Part shown: one piece after another, positions 1 to 10,547 of the stretch
Numbering within the stretch: the stretch's first letter is position 1
Layout: every line of letters starts with the position of its first letter
Assembly: GCA_017609625.1 (NCBI GenBank)
Contig: JAFCDN010000006.1
Span: forward strand, 1-55,520
Reading direction: 5' to 3'
Origin: Candidatus Iainarchaeum sp.
GTDB lineage: Archaea > Iainarchaeota > Iainarchaeia > Iainarchaeales > 1-14-0-10-31-34
DNA: 55,520 nt
Notes under the pieces: model-generated
Told to the model about the DNA's origin: nothing
Database searches by the model: none
Seen by the model: only the letters and a program-made list of their open reading frames with translations
Position numbers and translations under genes: made by a program

Positions 1-3000
1 AACCTGGCAAACCAAAGAATTTATTGGAACACAGTGCAACAAAAAAGAAAACCAATGCTATCAGCAAACTAACAAAAACACAATAATTAGGTTTTAATAT
101 AAATACGCCTCCTAATTCAAAACAGTGTCTGCTGAATCTTGAATAAGCAAAAGCCGCTGCAATAAAAGACAAAAGCAGAACAATTGGAATAACCAGAGGG
201 TTTGTTTGCTCTGGAGAACCAAAGAAAAATTCTGCAACTAAAAAAATTATTGGGTGTTCTGCCTGTTCTTCTGAAACAACTTTGAAAGAATCTTCAAATA
301 AAGCTGATTTAATTGAAGAACTTACTTTATACACTCCAATTTCTTCAACCAAAAAATTAACGCTTCCATCAGGGCCGGTGAAAAAATCAAACTTTTCGTT
401 GTTTGGAGAAACAACTGTTATTTTTTCTTCTGCCATTGGGCCGAAAACTGAATGATACAAAACAATCTTTTGCATTTTTCCTAAAACAATCTCTTTTTGC
501 ATTACCTCTAAAATAAACTGGCTTTTTAGCGCATCATCGCTTACAAAAACAAAGTTATCTTCAGGACAGCCTTCATCCACCAACCCATCTAAATCATCGT
601 CTGCATTGTTATAGCATTTTTCTATTAAGTAAGAGTAAAGGTTAATTGAAACCATGTTATTTAATTCATCGTCTTCTTCTATTTTATTCAATGAATCCAA
701 TTCAACGAAAATGCTTCCTTTTATTTCTTCAAAAAAATCAACTGCAAAAGTAATTTTGTCTGTTCTTCCGCTTTTTAAGGAAAAGCCTGAAATTGAATTT
801 ATTACCTGTTTTGAGTTTTTATGATCATAGTAATATACTTCAATTGAAAAGTTTTCTGCATCTAAAACCCCTTTGTTTTGCATTTCCAATTCAAGCAGCA
901 CTTCCTCGCCTAAATCAACCGACAAATTATTAATCGGTTTCAAGTAATTAACAGTCAAATCTGCTTTAGTGGAAACCAAGAAAAATATTTCTTTGCAGTT
1001 TTCAGGTTCAATTTCTGAACCATCTTCAGAAAAAGAAATGCACACATTATAACTGCGGTTTCCAATCAAATCTCCTGGAACAATATAATCATAAGCCAAA
1101 GTAACAGTTGAAAGGTCTTCAAACTCAAGCTCTGAACTGGAAAACAAAATTTCTTTAATTTCATTTGCTTTTAGTTCCTGAAGGTTTATTCCTGCTTTAA
1201 GATTTGATACTTTAATTGAATCAACTATTTCATTTGAAAAAGAATCTTTTACTATAACAAAAAAACCTGAAGAATCAACAAAACCATTATTTTTTATTTT
1301 TGCAGTTAATTCTACAGCAGAGCCAGGAGAAACAATTTCCCTGTCAAACTTTGCTTCAGTTATATCCAGACTTACTATTTCAGAATACTTAAATAAAATA
1401 GAGGATCGTTTATTGTTATTTTCATTTGATTCAGCAAAAGAGTTTTCATAATCCAAAACTGCAATTACCTTATTCTTGACTTCAGGAAAAATTTCAAACC
1501 CAAGGTCAAAAGAAAATTCTTTTGTTTTGCCTTCAGGGATTGAACCAATGTTTTCAGAAAAAAGCAGGTTTCTTTCTGCTGGTTCTTCACTAAACAAACT
1601 TAATTTTACCTGAGGAGAAACAAATTCCCCGTTGTTTTTTATCTTAAAAAATGCTTTGGCATTTTCTTCTTTCAAAATGATTTTTGAATCAAAATAAAAA
1701 TCCTGAAGTATTAAATCAAAACCATCATCTATTATTCCGTCGTCATCGTCATCTATTCCATTATCTTTTTCTTTTGAAACAACTTTTACTTTCAATGAAT
1801 CAAAATCATTTGAAGTGTCTGCATCATTATCCAGACCGTAACAGTCTGAAGTTACTGAAATCTCAAATTCTCCTGAATCAAAACCCAAAAGTTTTGGGTT
1901 AAAATAAAAACCTGAATTTTCTTTTGAAGAAAAAGTCCAGGAATAAAGAGAAGCCAGATAAGATTCAGGCAGTTCTTTTTTTTGCCCATTTAAAGTCCAG
2001 GAATAAGAAAAAGAAGTCTGATAAAAATCAATGAAATCCAAAAAAGAATCTTGAGCTGAAAGTGAAAGCCCTTTTGGGTCAGCTGAAAAAACAAAGATTA
2101 ATTCATTGTTTCTGTTTTTTTCTGAAATGTAAACACAAAATTCTTTATTGCTGAATTCAGAGAAAGAATCCTTGTTTTCCCCTAATTTTACACCCAAATC
2201 AAACGGAACAACAAAAAAAGAAGGCAGTTGGAGGGAATCAAGCCTGTATTTGCTTTTACCCGAAACATCAAACATCGGAAAAATTTTTTCTCCAGAAGAA
2301 GAAACAAGGTAATTTTTTAATTCAACTGAATAATCCGGTTTACACCCTTCATCAATCAAGCCATCTGAATCATCGTCCATGTTGTTAAAGCATTTCTCTA
2401 AAAGAACAGGATTATCTGAAACAACATTAAAAGAAAAATTTTCTAAATTGTTTTCTTTTGAAAGTTCAATAACTGAATTTACTCTGTCAACTGAAACAGA
2501 AAAGTCTGTCTGCCCGCTGAAACCAGAAGAAGAAAAAGAAAAAGAAACTGTTTTTTCTTCTCCTGAATCCAATCCATAAACAATTTTTGAACCCAAAACT
2601 TTTCCTTCAGAATCATAAACTGAAACAATAAAATTTTCTGAAACATTTTCCAGACCATTGTTTTTTATTTTTGCTGAAACAGGAATGCTTTCATCCTGCT
2701 CTATTGAAGAAAGAAAATCAAGAGAAATAATAACTAAATCAGGATAATCAGAATAAGCTGAAAGCAAAAGATTCTCCTGAACTAAATTGTTGTTTTCATT
2801 TTGTTCTTCTACAGAAAAAGAAGAATCAACCAATGCTTCAAAAAAGTATTCTCCTGGAAACAAAAGAGAAGAATCAACAAAAAATTCAACTTCTGCAGAA
2901 GAATTCTGCAGCAAAGAAACAACCTTTTTTTCTCCTGCAAGAATTTTTCCCGGAGAAGAACCTTCAAACTGGATTATGCTTTCCTCAGAAATAGGAATTA

Positions 3001-3613
3001 ATTCAGGAAGGTAATTGATATATAAAGCTGTATTAAAAGAACCGGAATCCCTTAAACCAGAATTCAAAACACTTACCTTAACAGGAATTTCATCTCCTAA
3101 AAAGTTTTCTTCAGGAAACTGAACTGAAGAAATACTCAAATCAGGCTTGTTTGTGGCAACCTGTAATGCTCCGACTTTAGACTGAAATACAGCAGGCTTA
3201 TCATTTATGTCAAACAGCATTACATGAAGGGTATAAGAACCGTCTTTTGCATCAGCAGAAATTCCGCATACATCTTCAATTACATCTGAATCAGAAGTAC
3301 TTGTGCAGATTAGTCCAGAATAAGTGTTTGAAACAATCCAGCCCATTCCAGACACTCTCTTAGTGCATATTGAATTTGAAAGATCATTATCTTTGTATAT
3401 GTCAATAGTGTAACTTTGCGGACAAGAATAATTATAAGAAAACTTCACCGGAACTTCTTCTCCTGCAGAAAAAGGAGTATTATAAGAAGAAGTGATATTC
3501 AAAGGAGCATAAATGCTTGTTCCAGAAACCTCTACCAAAGCAAAAGCATTTGAAATCAAAAAAAGAAACGCAACCAGAAAAAATTTTTTGTTCATATTTT
3601 TCATATTTTTCAT
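1..3613 (-). CDS. Large secreted/surface protein with repeated CARDB/Ig-like domains and Ca-binding-like 'NNxDDDxDGLIDEGC' motifs (C-terminus runs off window)
   Basis: Continuous open frame on the minus strand up to ATG at 3613 (in-frame ATGs also at 3604 and 3595). GGTGG RBS just upstream. Signal peptide MNKKFFLVAFLFLISNAFA. Motifs EKCFNNMDDDSDGLIDEGC and EKCYNNADDDLDGLVDEGC. TM segment near the window edge. Absent from the ORF track, presumably because it is open at the edge. Confidence 0.8.
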   Translation of the reverse strand, partial: MKNMKNMNKKFFLVAFLFLISNAFALVEVSGTSIYAPLNITSSYNTPFSAGEEVPVKFSYNYSCPQSYTIDIYKDNDLSNSICTKRVSGMGWIVSNTYSGLICTSTSDSDVIEDVCGISADAKDGSYTLHVMLFDINDKPAVFQSKVGALQVATNKPDLSISSVQFPEENFLGDEIPVKVSVLNSGLRDSGSFNTALYINYLPELIPISEESIIQFEGSSPGKILAGEKKVVSLLQNSSAEVEFFVDSSLLFPGEYFFEALVDSSFSVEEQNENNNLVQENLLLSAYSDYPDLVIISLDFLSSIEQDESIPVSAKIKNNGLENVSENFIVSVYDSEGKVLGSKIVYGLDSGEEKTVSFSFSSSGFSGQTDFSVSVDRVNSVIELSKENNLENFSFNVVSDNPVLLEKCFNNMDDDSDGLIDEGCKPDYSVELKNYLVSSSGEKIFPMFDVSGKSKYRLDSLQLPSFFVVPFDLGVKLGENKDSFSEFSNKEFCVYISEKNRNNELIFVFSADPKGLSLSAQDSFLDFIDFYQTSFSYSWTLNGQKKELPESYLASLYSWTFSSKENSGFYFNPKLLGFDSGEFEISVTSDCYGLDNDADTSNDFDSLKVKVVSKEKDNGIDDDDDGIIDDGFDLILQDFYFDSKIILKEENAKAFFKIKNNGEFVSPQVKLSLFSEEPAERNLLFSENIGSIPEGKTKEFSFDLGFEIFPEVKNKVIAVLDYENSFAESNENNNKRSSILFKYSEIVSLDITEAKFDREIVSPGSAVELTAKIKNNGFVDSSGFFVIVKDSFSNEIVDSIKVSNLKAGINLQELKANEIKEILFSSSELEFEDLSTVTLAYDYIVPGDLIGNRSYNVCISFSEDGSEIEPENCKEIFFLVSTKADLTVNYLKPINNLSVDLGEEVLLELEMQNKGVLDAENFSIEVYYYDHKNSKQVINSISGFSLKSGRTDKITFAVDFFEEIKGSIFVELDSLNKIEEDDELNNMVSINLYSYLIEKCYNNADDDLDGLVDEGCPEDNFVFVSDDALKSQFILEVMQKEIVLGKMQKIVLYHSVFGPMAEEKITVVSPNNEKFDFFTGPDGSVNFLVEEIGVYKVSSSIKSALFEDSFKVVSEEQAEHPIIFLVAEFFFGSPEQTNPLVIPIVLLLSFIAAAFAYSRFSRHCFELGGVFILKPNYCVFVSLLIALVFFFVALCSNKFFGLPG

Positions 3614-3667
3614 ATACACCACCTATTATTCTGTTTTGAAATTAATAAATTTTTCCTAAACCTTTTT

Positions 3668-4882
3668 TCACCTTATTTCCTGTTTTTTCTCCAGCGAATA
3701 TATTTTTTGTTCTATTCCATCCAATTCATGTTTATAATCATCATACTGCTCTAAATAAACAGTTCTTGCAATAAGCTGTTTGTTAAAATAATCATCCTGC
3801 AGTTTTTTCATTAAAATCAACAGCTTTTTTCTTTTTCTTTTAAGCAAAAGCCTGTTAACAAAAGTCCTTCCTTCTTTGAAAGAAACAAAAATCACATAAA
3901 TTATAAATAAAACCGGAAAAACATAAACAATTGCATTCTGTGCAATAATATAATAAAGATGGCCTTTTGGTTCAAGGTTTAAAGAAAGGCTTCCTGTGTT
4001 TCCAAAAGCATCTTCAACTAAAAGGTTTACATAAAAAATTTCTGCATTCAAATCCTCTGTAGCAATTATAATGTAATGCTCTCCGTTTTCTTTTTCTTTT
4101 AACGTATATTTTTCGCTGTTGTATTCTGCTCTAACCACTGCATCAAAAGCAAGACTGCCATCAGGATAAACAGGCTTTACTATTATTTCCAAAGACTGTC
4201 CAAAATTAAATTCCCTTACAGCAGGCTTTATTACTTCAAGAGTTATCGGAACGCTTCTGACCTCAAAAGAAACTTTATTGCTTCCGCCGTTTTTTTCTTT
4301 GGTTCCGGAAACCGCAGTAACCATTAATTCAAATTCTTTTATTTCTGCATCAACCGGGATCCCGATGTCTTCAAAGAAATAAATTCCATTTCCCTGATTA
4401 TACAGGCGTTTTTTGTTTCCGTTAAAATCCCAAAAATAAGCTTCTGCATTTTCTACATTTTTTCCTGCATCAGTTATTTTAACTCTTACATCAAATTTTT
4501 CGGTTCTATAATAAGAAGAACTTGAAGGGTCAATAAAATTAACCCTTAAATACTCGCATTTAACAGAGCTTTTCACATTAAACATTTTTTCTATAGTTTC
4601 ATTTGAGTCAAAAAAAGAAATCGTCCAGTCCCCTAAAGGATCAGTACAGGGAATAAAACGCCTGAAAAAGAAAAAATTGTTTTCATCTGGCTGGACTACA
4701 GCCTCAAAAACCTTTTTTTCCCCAGGAAAAGCAGAAACAAAAATATTCACGCTTCCGGAAGAAAAGCCATTAACATCAAAAAATTCTCCTTTAGTAAAAC
4801 TTCCCTGAGACAATTCAAAAGATAAAGAAAAAACAAAAGAAAACAAAAACAAAAAGAAAAGCAAAAACAATATTTTTTTCAT
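3668..4882 (-). CDS. Membrane-anchored Ig-like-fold surface protein with C-terminal TM and cytoplasmic coiled coil
   Basis: ORF 3668..4960. Internal start MKKILFLLFFLFLFSFVFS (signal peptide) at 4882 is more plausible. C-terminal TM followed by KKLQDDYFNKQLIARTVYLEQYDDYKHELDGIEQKIYSLEKK. Confidence 0.75.
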   Translation of the reverse strand: MKKILFLLFFLFLFSFVFSLSFELSQGSFTKGEFFDVNGFSSGSVNIFVSAFPGEKKVFEAVVQPDENNFFFFRRFIPCTDPLGDWTISFFDSNETIEKMFNVKSSVKCEYLRVNFIDPSSSSYYRTEKFDVRVKITDAGKNVENAEAYFWDFNGNKKRLYNQGNGIYFFEDIGIPVDAEIKEFELMVTAVSGTKEKNGGSNKVSFEVRSVPITLEVIKPAVREFNFGQSLEIIVKPVYPDGSLAFDAVVRAEYNSEKYTLKEKENGEHYIIIATEDLNAEIFYVNLLVEDAFGNTGSLSLNLEPKGHLYYIIAQNAIVYVFPVLFIIYVIFVSFKEGRTFVNRLLLKRKRKKLLILMKKLQDDYFNKQLIARTVYLEQYDDYKHELDGIEQKIYSLEKKQEIR

Positions 4883-4886
4883 TAAA

Positions 4887-7136
4887 TCACTCCCACAAGT
4901 CATCCTCTTTTTTTTCCTTAACTGTTTTCTTTTCTTCTTTTTCTTCCTTTTTTTGCTCAAGCTTTTTTTCTAAAAAAGGTTGTTTTTTTACATCTTTTTT
5001 TTCAACGGTTTTTTGGTCAAGCTTTTGTTTTGATAAATCTTTTTCTAAAAGATTTGAAGGTTGTTTTGTTACACCTTTTTTTGAAGAAGATTCTGTTTGT
5101 GTTTTTTGGTCAGAAGTTTTTGTTACACCTTTTTTTGAAAAAGGTGTTTTTGGAAAAGAAAACAAGCCTGGAACTTCTTCTTCTTCATAAACATGGCTTT
5201 TTTCTTTTCCTTTTACTTTAAACATTGAACGCATTTCCTTGTCATCAAAAAAAGTTTCTTTTTTTCCAAAAACATCACTTTCTTCTTCTGCTTCCTGAAT
5301 TTCTTCTCCTTTTTCTTCTGAAGCTTTCTTGAAAGCTTCAATTGCAGATTCAATGTCTCTTAATTCAGTGCTGTACTGGGAAAGCAAAGAATAATATTGT
5401 TCATTGCTTATTGAACCTAAATTAAAATATTTTTCCTGTAAATCGCTTTTAAGCCTTTCAAGCTCTTTTTTTCTTCTGTTCAAAGAACCCAGTTTATTCA
5501 TTCTTTTCCTTAAAATAATCAATACAAGGATTATGAAAACAAAAGAGAAAATCACTGAAAGAAACAGCAAAGGGTTTTCCCTGAAATAATACTCTAAAGT
5601 TAATTCTCCTGTAACCTCAAATAATTCACTGAAAGAAACACTGTTGTTATATGAATCAACTGCCTCTACTGTCAAAAGCAGCTGCCTTGCTTCAGAAAAC
5701 TTTTCATTTACAACAATATAAGAAAAATAAAATATTCCCTTCTCTTTTTCTGTTACAGCAATTGTTTCATCGTTTATTTTAACAAAAACCGTTGCATTGC
5801 TTAAAGGATTTCCGTTTGCATAATTAAGTTTCAGCCTGAAATTAAGCTCTTCCCCTAAAGCCACTATTTGTTTTTTTGGCTCAAGCAGTTCTGCATTAAT
5901 CTTTGCATTATCAATTGTAATATTCAGTTTATTTGAACCGCCATATTTAACAGAGCCAATTGTTTTTTTTGCATTAATCAGAATAGTTTGTTCCCCTAAA
6001 GGAAAATCAAAAGGAAGCATATAAGAAAGAGAATACTTGCCTAAAGAAACCATTTTTAATTCAGCTTCTTTTCCGTTTGGAAGCAGAGCTTTAACTTCAG
6101 CATTATCTACTGGTTCTTCATCGAATGAAACATCAGCTAAAATCTTTAACTCCTGGCCTCTGTTATAAAGTTCATCGTAATCAGAAGAAAAAGCCACGTC
6201 CATAAAAATTGTTCCTGCTTCCTTGCTGACCAAAACAGATTTTTCCATTAAACCTTCATTTGCATAATTGTCTGAACCAGAAACCTCTAAATGCCATTTT
6301 CCTTCAGGATAGATTAAGCTTGTTCTCTGCTCAAAAGAAAAAAAGCCGTTTTCATCTGACCTGGTTTTGGATTCAAAAATTTTTTCCCCTTTATTTAAAG
6401 CCTTTAAAGTAATAATCGCTGAAACAGGCTTTCCTCTTTTCAGCAAAGTTCCCTCCAAAAAAATAATGTTCCCTAAAACAACATTATTTTTGTCAACAGA
6501 AAAATCCATTTCCAGAGAAGGGTCAACTTTTACAGTAAAAACCTCTATTGTGGTAACTCCTAATTTTTCTGCGTAAATCTCTGAAGAATAATCATCTTTT
6601 CCTGTAAGCTCTGAAACAAGAAAACTCACTCCATAAATTCCATCATTTGCTTTGGCGTCTGAATGGTTTCCGTCATCATACATTGGAATGTCCCCTGCAA
6701 AAGTCCTTACCCTTACATTTGCATTTTTTGCAGCAATGCCGTCTGCCTTAACTTTTGCCCTGAAAGTAATTTCATCTCCTCTCATAAAAACATTTTCATC
6801 AGCAGGTTCAAGGAGTTCAGCAGTCAGTTCTGTCGGCGCACAGTCTGCTTCACAGTTGGAAAAATCTTCTCCAGATTCACAGATATGGTTTCCGCAGCAG
6901 TAATATTTTATTTGTGCCCTGCACAAGCCGGTTAAACAACTGTATTCTTTACAGGATTCATTTGGAACATCTCCAGTGCATTCCCCGCAGTCATTAGAAC
7001 AAGTGCATTTATCTTCACCTGAATCACACATCCCATCATTGTCACAAACAGCAAAACTCCAAAGAGAAAATTCTTCTGAATAAGCAAAAGGGAAAAAAAA
7101 AAGCAAAACCAGTGAAAAAAAAATTAACTTTTTCAT
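4887..7136 (-). CDS. Membrane-anchored multi-Ig-like surface protein, Cys-rich N-terminus, C-terminal TM, coiled coil and K/E-rich tail containing hairpin-encoded repeats
   Basis: Signal peptide MKKLIFFSLVLLFFFPFAYS. CDNDGMCDSGEDKCTCSNDCGEC. TM LLFLSVIFSFVFIILVLIIL. Tail TPFSKKGVTKT...PFLEKKLEQKK. Confidence 0.8.
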   Translation of the reverse strand: MKKLIFFSLVLLFFFPFAYSEEFSLWSFAVCDNDGMCDSGEDKCTCSNDCGECTGDVPNESCKEYSCLTGLCRAQIKYYCCGNHICESGEDFSNCEADCAPTELTAELLEPADENVFMRGDEITFRAKVKADGIAAKNANVRVRTFAGDIPMYDDGNHSDAKANDGIYGVSFLVSELTGKDDYSSEIYAEKLGVTTIEVFTVKVDPSLEMDFSVDKNNVVLGNIIFLEGTLLKRGKPVSAIITLKALNKGEKIFESKTRSDENGFFSFEQRTSLIYPEGKWHLEVSGSDNYANEGLMEKSVLVSKEAGTIFMDVAFSSDYDELYNRGQELKILADVSFDEEPVDNAEVKALLPNGKEAELKMVSLGKYSLSYMLPFDFPLGEQTILINAKKTIGSVKYGGSNKLNITIDNAKINAELLEPKKQIVALGEELNFRLKLNYANGNPLSNATVFVKINDETIAVTEKEKGIFYFSYIVVNEKFSEARQLLLTVEAVDSYNNSVSFSELFEVTGELTLEYYFRENPLLFLSVIFSFVFIILVLIILRKRMNKLGSLNRRKKELERLKSDLQEKYFNLGSISNEQYYSLLSQYSTELRDIESAIEAFKKASEEKGEEIQEAEEESDVFGKKETFFDDKEMRSMFKVKGKEKSHVYEEEEVPGLFSFPKTPFSKKGVTKTSDQKTQTESSSKKGVTKQPSNLLEKDLSKQKLDQKTVEKKDVKKQPFLEKKLEQKKEEKEEKKTVKEKKEDDLWE
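5035..5147 (-). repeat. In-CDS hairpins AAATCTTTT-TCT-AAAAGATTT and ACACCTTTTT-TTG-AAAAAGGTGT
   Basis: 5035-5055 and 5125-5147, inside the K-rich tail of CDS 4887..7136; a half-copy at 5071-5080. Confidence 0.85.
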
Positions 7137-7137
7137 A

Positions 7138-7995
7138 TCACCACAAAATTTCTTCAGATTTTGGTTTGTCTTTTACTTTCTCTAAAGTAATTCCTTTGTC
7201 TGTAATAGAATAAGGAATCAGATTTTTTGAATGGTTACAGCAACGCATTTTCAGTATTTCCATTGCCCTTCTTCTAATATTGCCGGATTTTACATTGTAA
7301 AGAACTATTACCCCGTCGCCTAGGAATTCTTCTATTCCAGTCCTTGAATAAATTCCAGGGTCTTGTTCTGTTTCAGAAATAATAAAATTAACTGAATCAT
7401 ACTGATTCAGAGAATCAAACATGTGTTTGATGTAATACCTGTAGTTTTCTGAGTTGCCCATAAAAGCAACACTCAAAGAAGACAAAGAATCAACTGCAAT
7501 TTTATCCGGAACAAAAGGCAGTTCTAATTGTTCAACCTGAACCAATAAAGCTCTTCTCTGCTTTAGCAAAGAAGCTTCAACACTTCTTGCAATTTTAAAT
7601 GGATTGATTTTCAGCATTGCAAATCTTTCTTCTTTTTCAAATTTTTCCAGATTCCATCCATAATTGTTTTTCATATGCCTTTTCAGCTTTTCTGCTGACT
7701 CTTCAAACAAAATATAAACTGCTTTTTCTCCTTTTAATAATCCGTGATAGATTGACTGCATGCAAAAAGTGCTTTTTCCTGTTCCGCAACCCCCTGAAAT
7801 CAAAATAGTAGAGCCTCTTTCAATTCCGCCTGCATCCAAAAATTTATCAAACCTGTCAACACTAACTGGAAGAAACTCAATTTTTTCTTTAAGCTTTTTT
7901 CTTAATTTCCTGTCCCGCATATCCTCTAATTCTTCTTCTTCAATGCTTCCAGGCTCAATCTCAGTTTTTCCGGCAAACTTAATTCCAAACGGCAT
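7138..7995 (-). CDS. KaiC/RadA-like RecA-superfamily ATPase
   Basis: Walker A GGCGTGKST; 'FDKFLDAGGIERGSTILISGG' KaiC-type N-terminus; Walker B-like KIAVDSLSSL. Confidence 0.8.
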   Translation of the reverse strand: MPFGIKFAGKTEIEPGSIEEEELEDMRDRKLRKKLKEKIEFLPVSVDRFDKFLDAGGIERGSTILISGGCGTGKSTFCMQSIYHGLLKGEKAVYILFEESAEKLKRHMKNNYGWNLEKFEKEERFAMLKINPFKIARSVEASLLKQRRALLVQVEQLELPFVPDKIAVDSLSSLSVAFMGNSENYRYYIKHMFDSLNQYDSVNFIISETEQDPGIYSRTGIEEFLGDGVIVLYNVKSGNIRRRAMEILKMRCCNHSKNLIPYSITDKGITLEKVKDKPKSEEILW

Positions 7996-8174
7996 TTTAC
8001 ATCAACCAGAACTATTTTAGTTAAACTCCTATATAAACCTATCCCAAAAAAATACAAAAAGTATATAAATAATATATAAAATCAGCATCTTGCTATAAGG
8101 CGAAAATAACCGGCAGACAAGCTTCAAAAGGTTATTAAGCCAGTTTGTTTAATTTTTATGGGAAGCTGAAAAAT

Positions 8175-8525
8175 ATGCAAAATAAATTTAAGCTGGATTA
8201 TGATTTTGAAGAAGATCTGCTTTACTTGTATAATGAAAACAAGAAATCCAAAGGAAGCATTGAGTTAGGAGAATTGATAGTGGATTTAGAGAAAAAAGGA
8301 GAAGTTGTAGGATTAGAAATATTTGAAGCTTCAAAATATTTAAGTGAACTGACCAACAAAAAAATCTCTAAAGAAAGCCTGAAAAAAATAGAGAAAGCTT
8401 CTATTTCTTTTATTTCAAAAAAAGGCACAATATTAATCAAAATCCTTCTTCCAATCAAAAAAACAGAAATTCCTGCTACAATCGCAATACAAAACATAAA
8501 ATATAAAAGCCCTGTAACTGCTTAA
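8175..8525 (+). CDS. DUF2283-like small protein
   Basis: Sequence KLDYDFEEDLLYLYNENKKSKGSIELGELIVDLEKKGEVVGLEIFEASKYL matches the DUF2283 pattern as I recall it. Start MQNKF at 8175 within ORF 8145..8525. Confidence 0.6.
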   Translation: MQNKFKLDYDFEEDLLYLYNENKKSKGSIELGELIVDLEKKGEVVGLEIFEASKYLSELTNKKISKESLKKIEKASISFISKKGTILIKILLPIKKTEIPATIAIQNIKYKSPVTA

Positions 8526-8769
8526 ATTAGAAAACGCCAAAACCAAGGCAAAAAATAGCCAGCACTAAACAGACCTTAAAGATTTTTTCCATTTGCATAT
8601 GCATAAACCACGGCAAAAGGAAAACAAAAAACACTATCAAAAAAAATTCAGACTGCATCAACTCTGTATGTCTAGATTTTTTTTTAAAGGTTTTCAAAAA
8701 ACCAGTTTTAAAATAAGCCAAATTCCTGCATAACACTTAAATACAACTTTTTCATATAAACATTCTTAA

Positions 8770-9345
8770 ATGGAAAACCCGAAAAAAAAACACAGATTCA
8801 GAATCAGAGGAAACCCTTTATTTAAGCGTCATCTTATTCCACAAAAAAATAGAAAAACAATGCTTAAAATACTTCAAAAAAAATTAAATGAAAAATTTTT
8901 TGATTCCCTTCCCAAATTACAAGATTATAATCCTCAAATAAGAGTTTGCAAATATAACGGCAAAAGAGTTATAATCAAAGATACAAAAGGAAACCAAGAT
9001 GAAGGATTCAATTTTCAGGAATTAAGAAATTCTTTTCTTGAACACCAGAAATCCGCAAGACAAAAAGCAATTAATACAGATTCTTATATTCTCAGAAGCC
9101 CAAAAATCTATGGAAGAATCGGAAACTATTTAGTCATGGAATTAATTGAAGACAAATACGAAGAAATATATTCTTCTCGCCCTGAACTCAGAAACAAAAT
9201 GGTTATGGCATTCAACCAATTAAGAAGAAATTTCAGGAAATTGAAATCAGACAAGTTAATTAAGAGAATTCCACAATTATATCCCATGATTACAGGAATA
9301 GAAAACAGCAGATGGGTTTTTTATTTAAGCTATGATTACCTTTAA
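8770..9345 (+). CDS. Hypothetical protein
   Basis: 191-aa ORF, archaeal-like composition, no confident family. Confidence 0.55.
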   Translation: MENPKKKHRFRIRGNPLFKRHLIPQKNRKTMLKILQKKLNEKFFDSLPKLQDYNPQIRVCKYNGKRVIIKDTKGNQDEGFNFQELRNSFLEHQKSARQKAINTDSYILRSPKIYGRIGNYLVMELIEDKYEEIYSSRPELRNKMVMAFNQLRRNFRKLKSDKLIKRIPQLYPMITGIENSRWVFYLSYDYL

Positions 9346-9390
9346 TTAAAAACAATTCTTATTATTAAATTTGCTTTCTTTATTTCTTTG

Positions 9391-10545
9391 ATGACAGTAG
9401 AAAAAATTAAATCTGCAGACAAAGAGATTGTTCTTATTGGAACAGCGCATATTTCAGAGAAAAGCGTTGAATTAGTAAAAGAAACAATAGAAAAAGAAAA
9501 ACCAGATTCAGTTGGAATAGAACTCGATTACCAGAGATTCAAACAATTGCAGTCAGGCAATAAATGGCAGAACACTAATGTCTCTCATATAGTTAAAACA
9601 GGCAAAACTTATTTGTTTTTGATTAATTTAATGCTCTCAAATATGCAGCGCAAATTAGGACAAGAACTTGGAGTAAAGCCCGGCGCAGAAATGATTGCAG
9701 CATATAAAATAGCAAAAGAAAAACAGCTTGCAATTGAACTGCTTGACAGAGATGTGCAGGTTACACTCAAAAGAGCTCTGGCTTTCACCGGACTCCGCGA
9801 AAAAATCAAGATTTTATTTCATATTGTTTCAGGTTTTTTTTCTGAACAAGAGCAATTAACAAAAGAAAAAATTGAATCACTAAAACAACAGGATGTAATG
9901 ACAGAGTTAATGAAAGAATTGTCTGACATTGCCCCTACAGTGAAAAAAGTTCTTGTGGATGAAAGAGATTTATTTATTGCAAACAGAATCCTTCAGTCTA
10001 AATCAAAAAAAATTGTTGCAGTAGTCGGAGCAGGGCATTTAGAAGGAATAAAACAAGGATTAAAAGAAAAAATTGACTTAAGGCCTTTAATGGTTGTTCC
10101 AAAGAAAAAATCTTTGCTTGGAGCTTTTCTGAAATATTCCATCCCCGCAATCTTTATTGTTTTCCTTGCATTTGCTTTTTACAATAAAGGAGTGACTGCT
10201 TCGCTTGAATTAATCCTTTTATGGATTTTAATTACCGGCGTGTTTTCTGCGCTCGGAGCATTAATTGCAAGAGCGCATCCGGTTTCAATTTTAGTGGCGT
10301 TTTTTGTTGCTCCCCTTACAACACTGCACCCTGCACTTGCAGCAGGCTGGTTTGCAGGAGCATCAGAAATAAAATTCAATTCCCCTAAAGTAAAAGACTT
10401 TGAATCCTTAAACAAGCTTGATTCTATTGGAAGTTTTTATTCAAACAAAGTCACAAAAATCCTGTTAGTAACTGCGCTTACAAATATCGGTGCGACAATC
10501 GGGGTAGTTATTGCACTGCCTTATATTCTTAGCGTTTTAGTATAG
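9391..10545 (+). CDS. TraB/PrgY family membrane protein
   Basis: IVLIGTAHISEKSVELVKETIEKEKPDSVGIELDYQRF, GAGHLEGI, C-terminal TM helices. Confidence 0.85.
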   Translation: MTVEKIKSADKEIVLIGTAHISEKSVELVKETIEKEKPDSVGIELDYQRFKQLQSGNKWQNTNVSHIVKTGKTYLFLINLMLSNMQRKLGQELGVKPGAEMIAAYKIAKEKQLAIELLDRDVQVTLKRALAFTGLREKIKILFHIVSGFFSEQEQLTKEKIESLKQQDVMTELMKELSDIAPTVKKVLVDERDLFIANRILQSKSKKIVAVVGAGHLEGIKQGLKEKIDLRPLMVVPKKKSLLGAFLKYSIPAIFIVFLAFAFYNKGVTASLELILLWILITGVFSALGALIARAHPVSILVAFFVAPLTTLHPALAAGWFAGASEIKFNSPKVKDFESLNKLDSIGSFYSNKVTKILLVTALTNIGATIGVVIALPYILSVLV

Positions 10546-10547
10546 CT

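Noticed and set aside
5030-5221. Short plus-strand ORFs across the Ig-like genes (e.g. 5030..5221, 6652..6903)
   Set aside because: Antisense shadows of well-supported minus-strand CDS.
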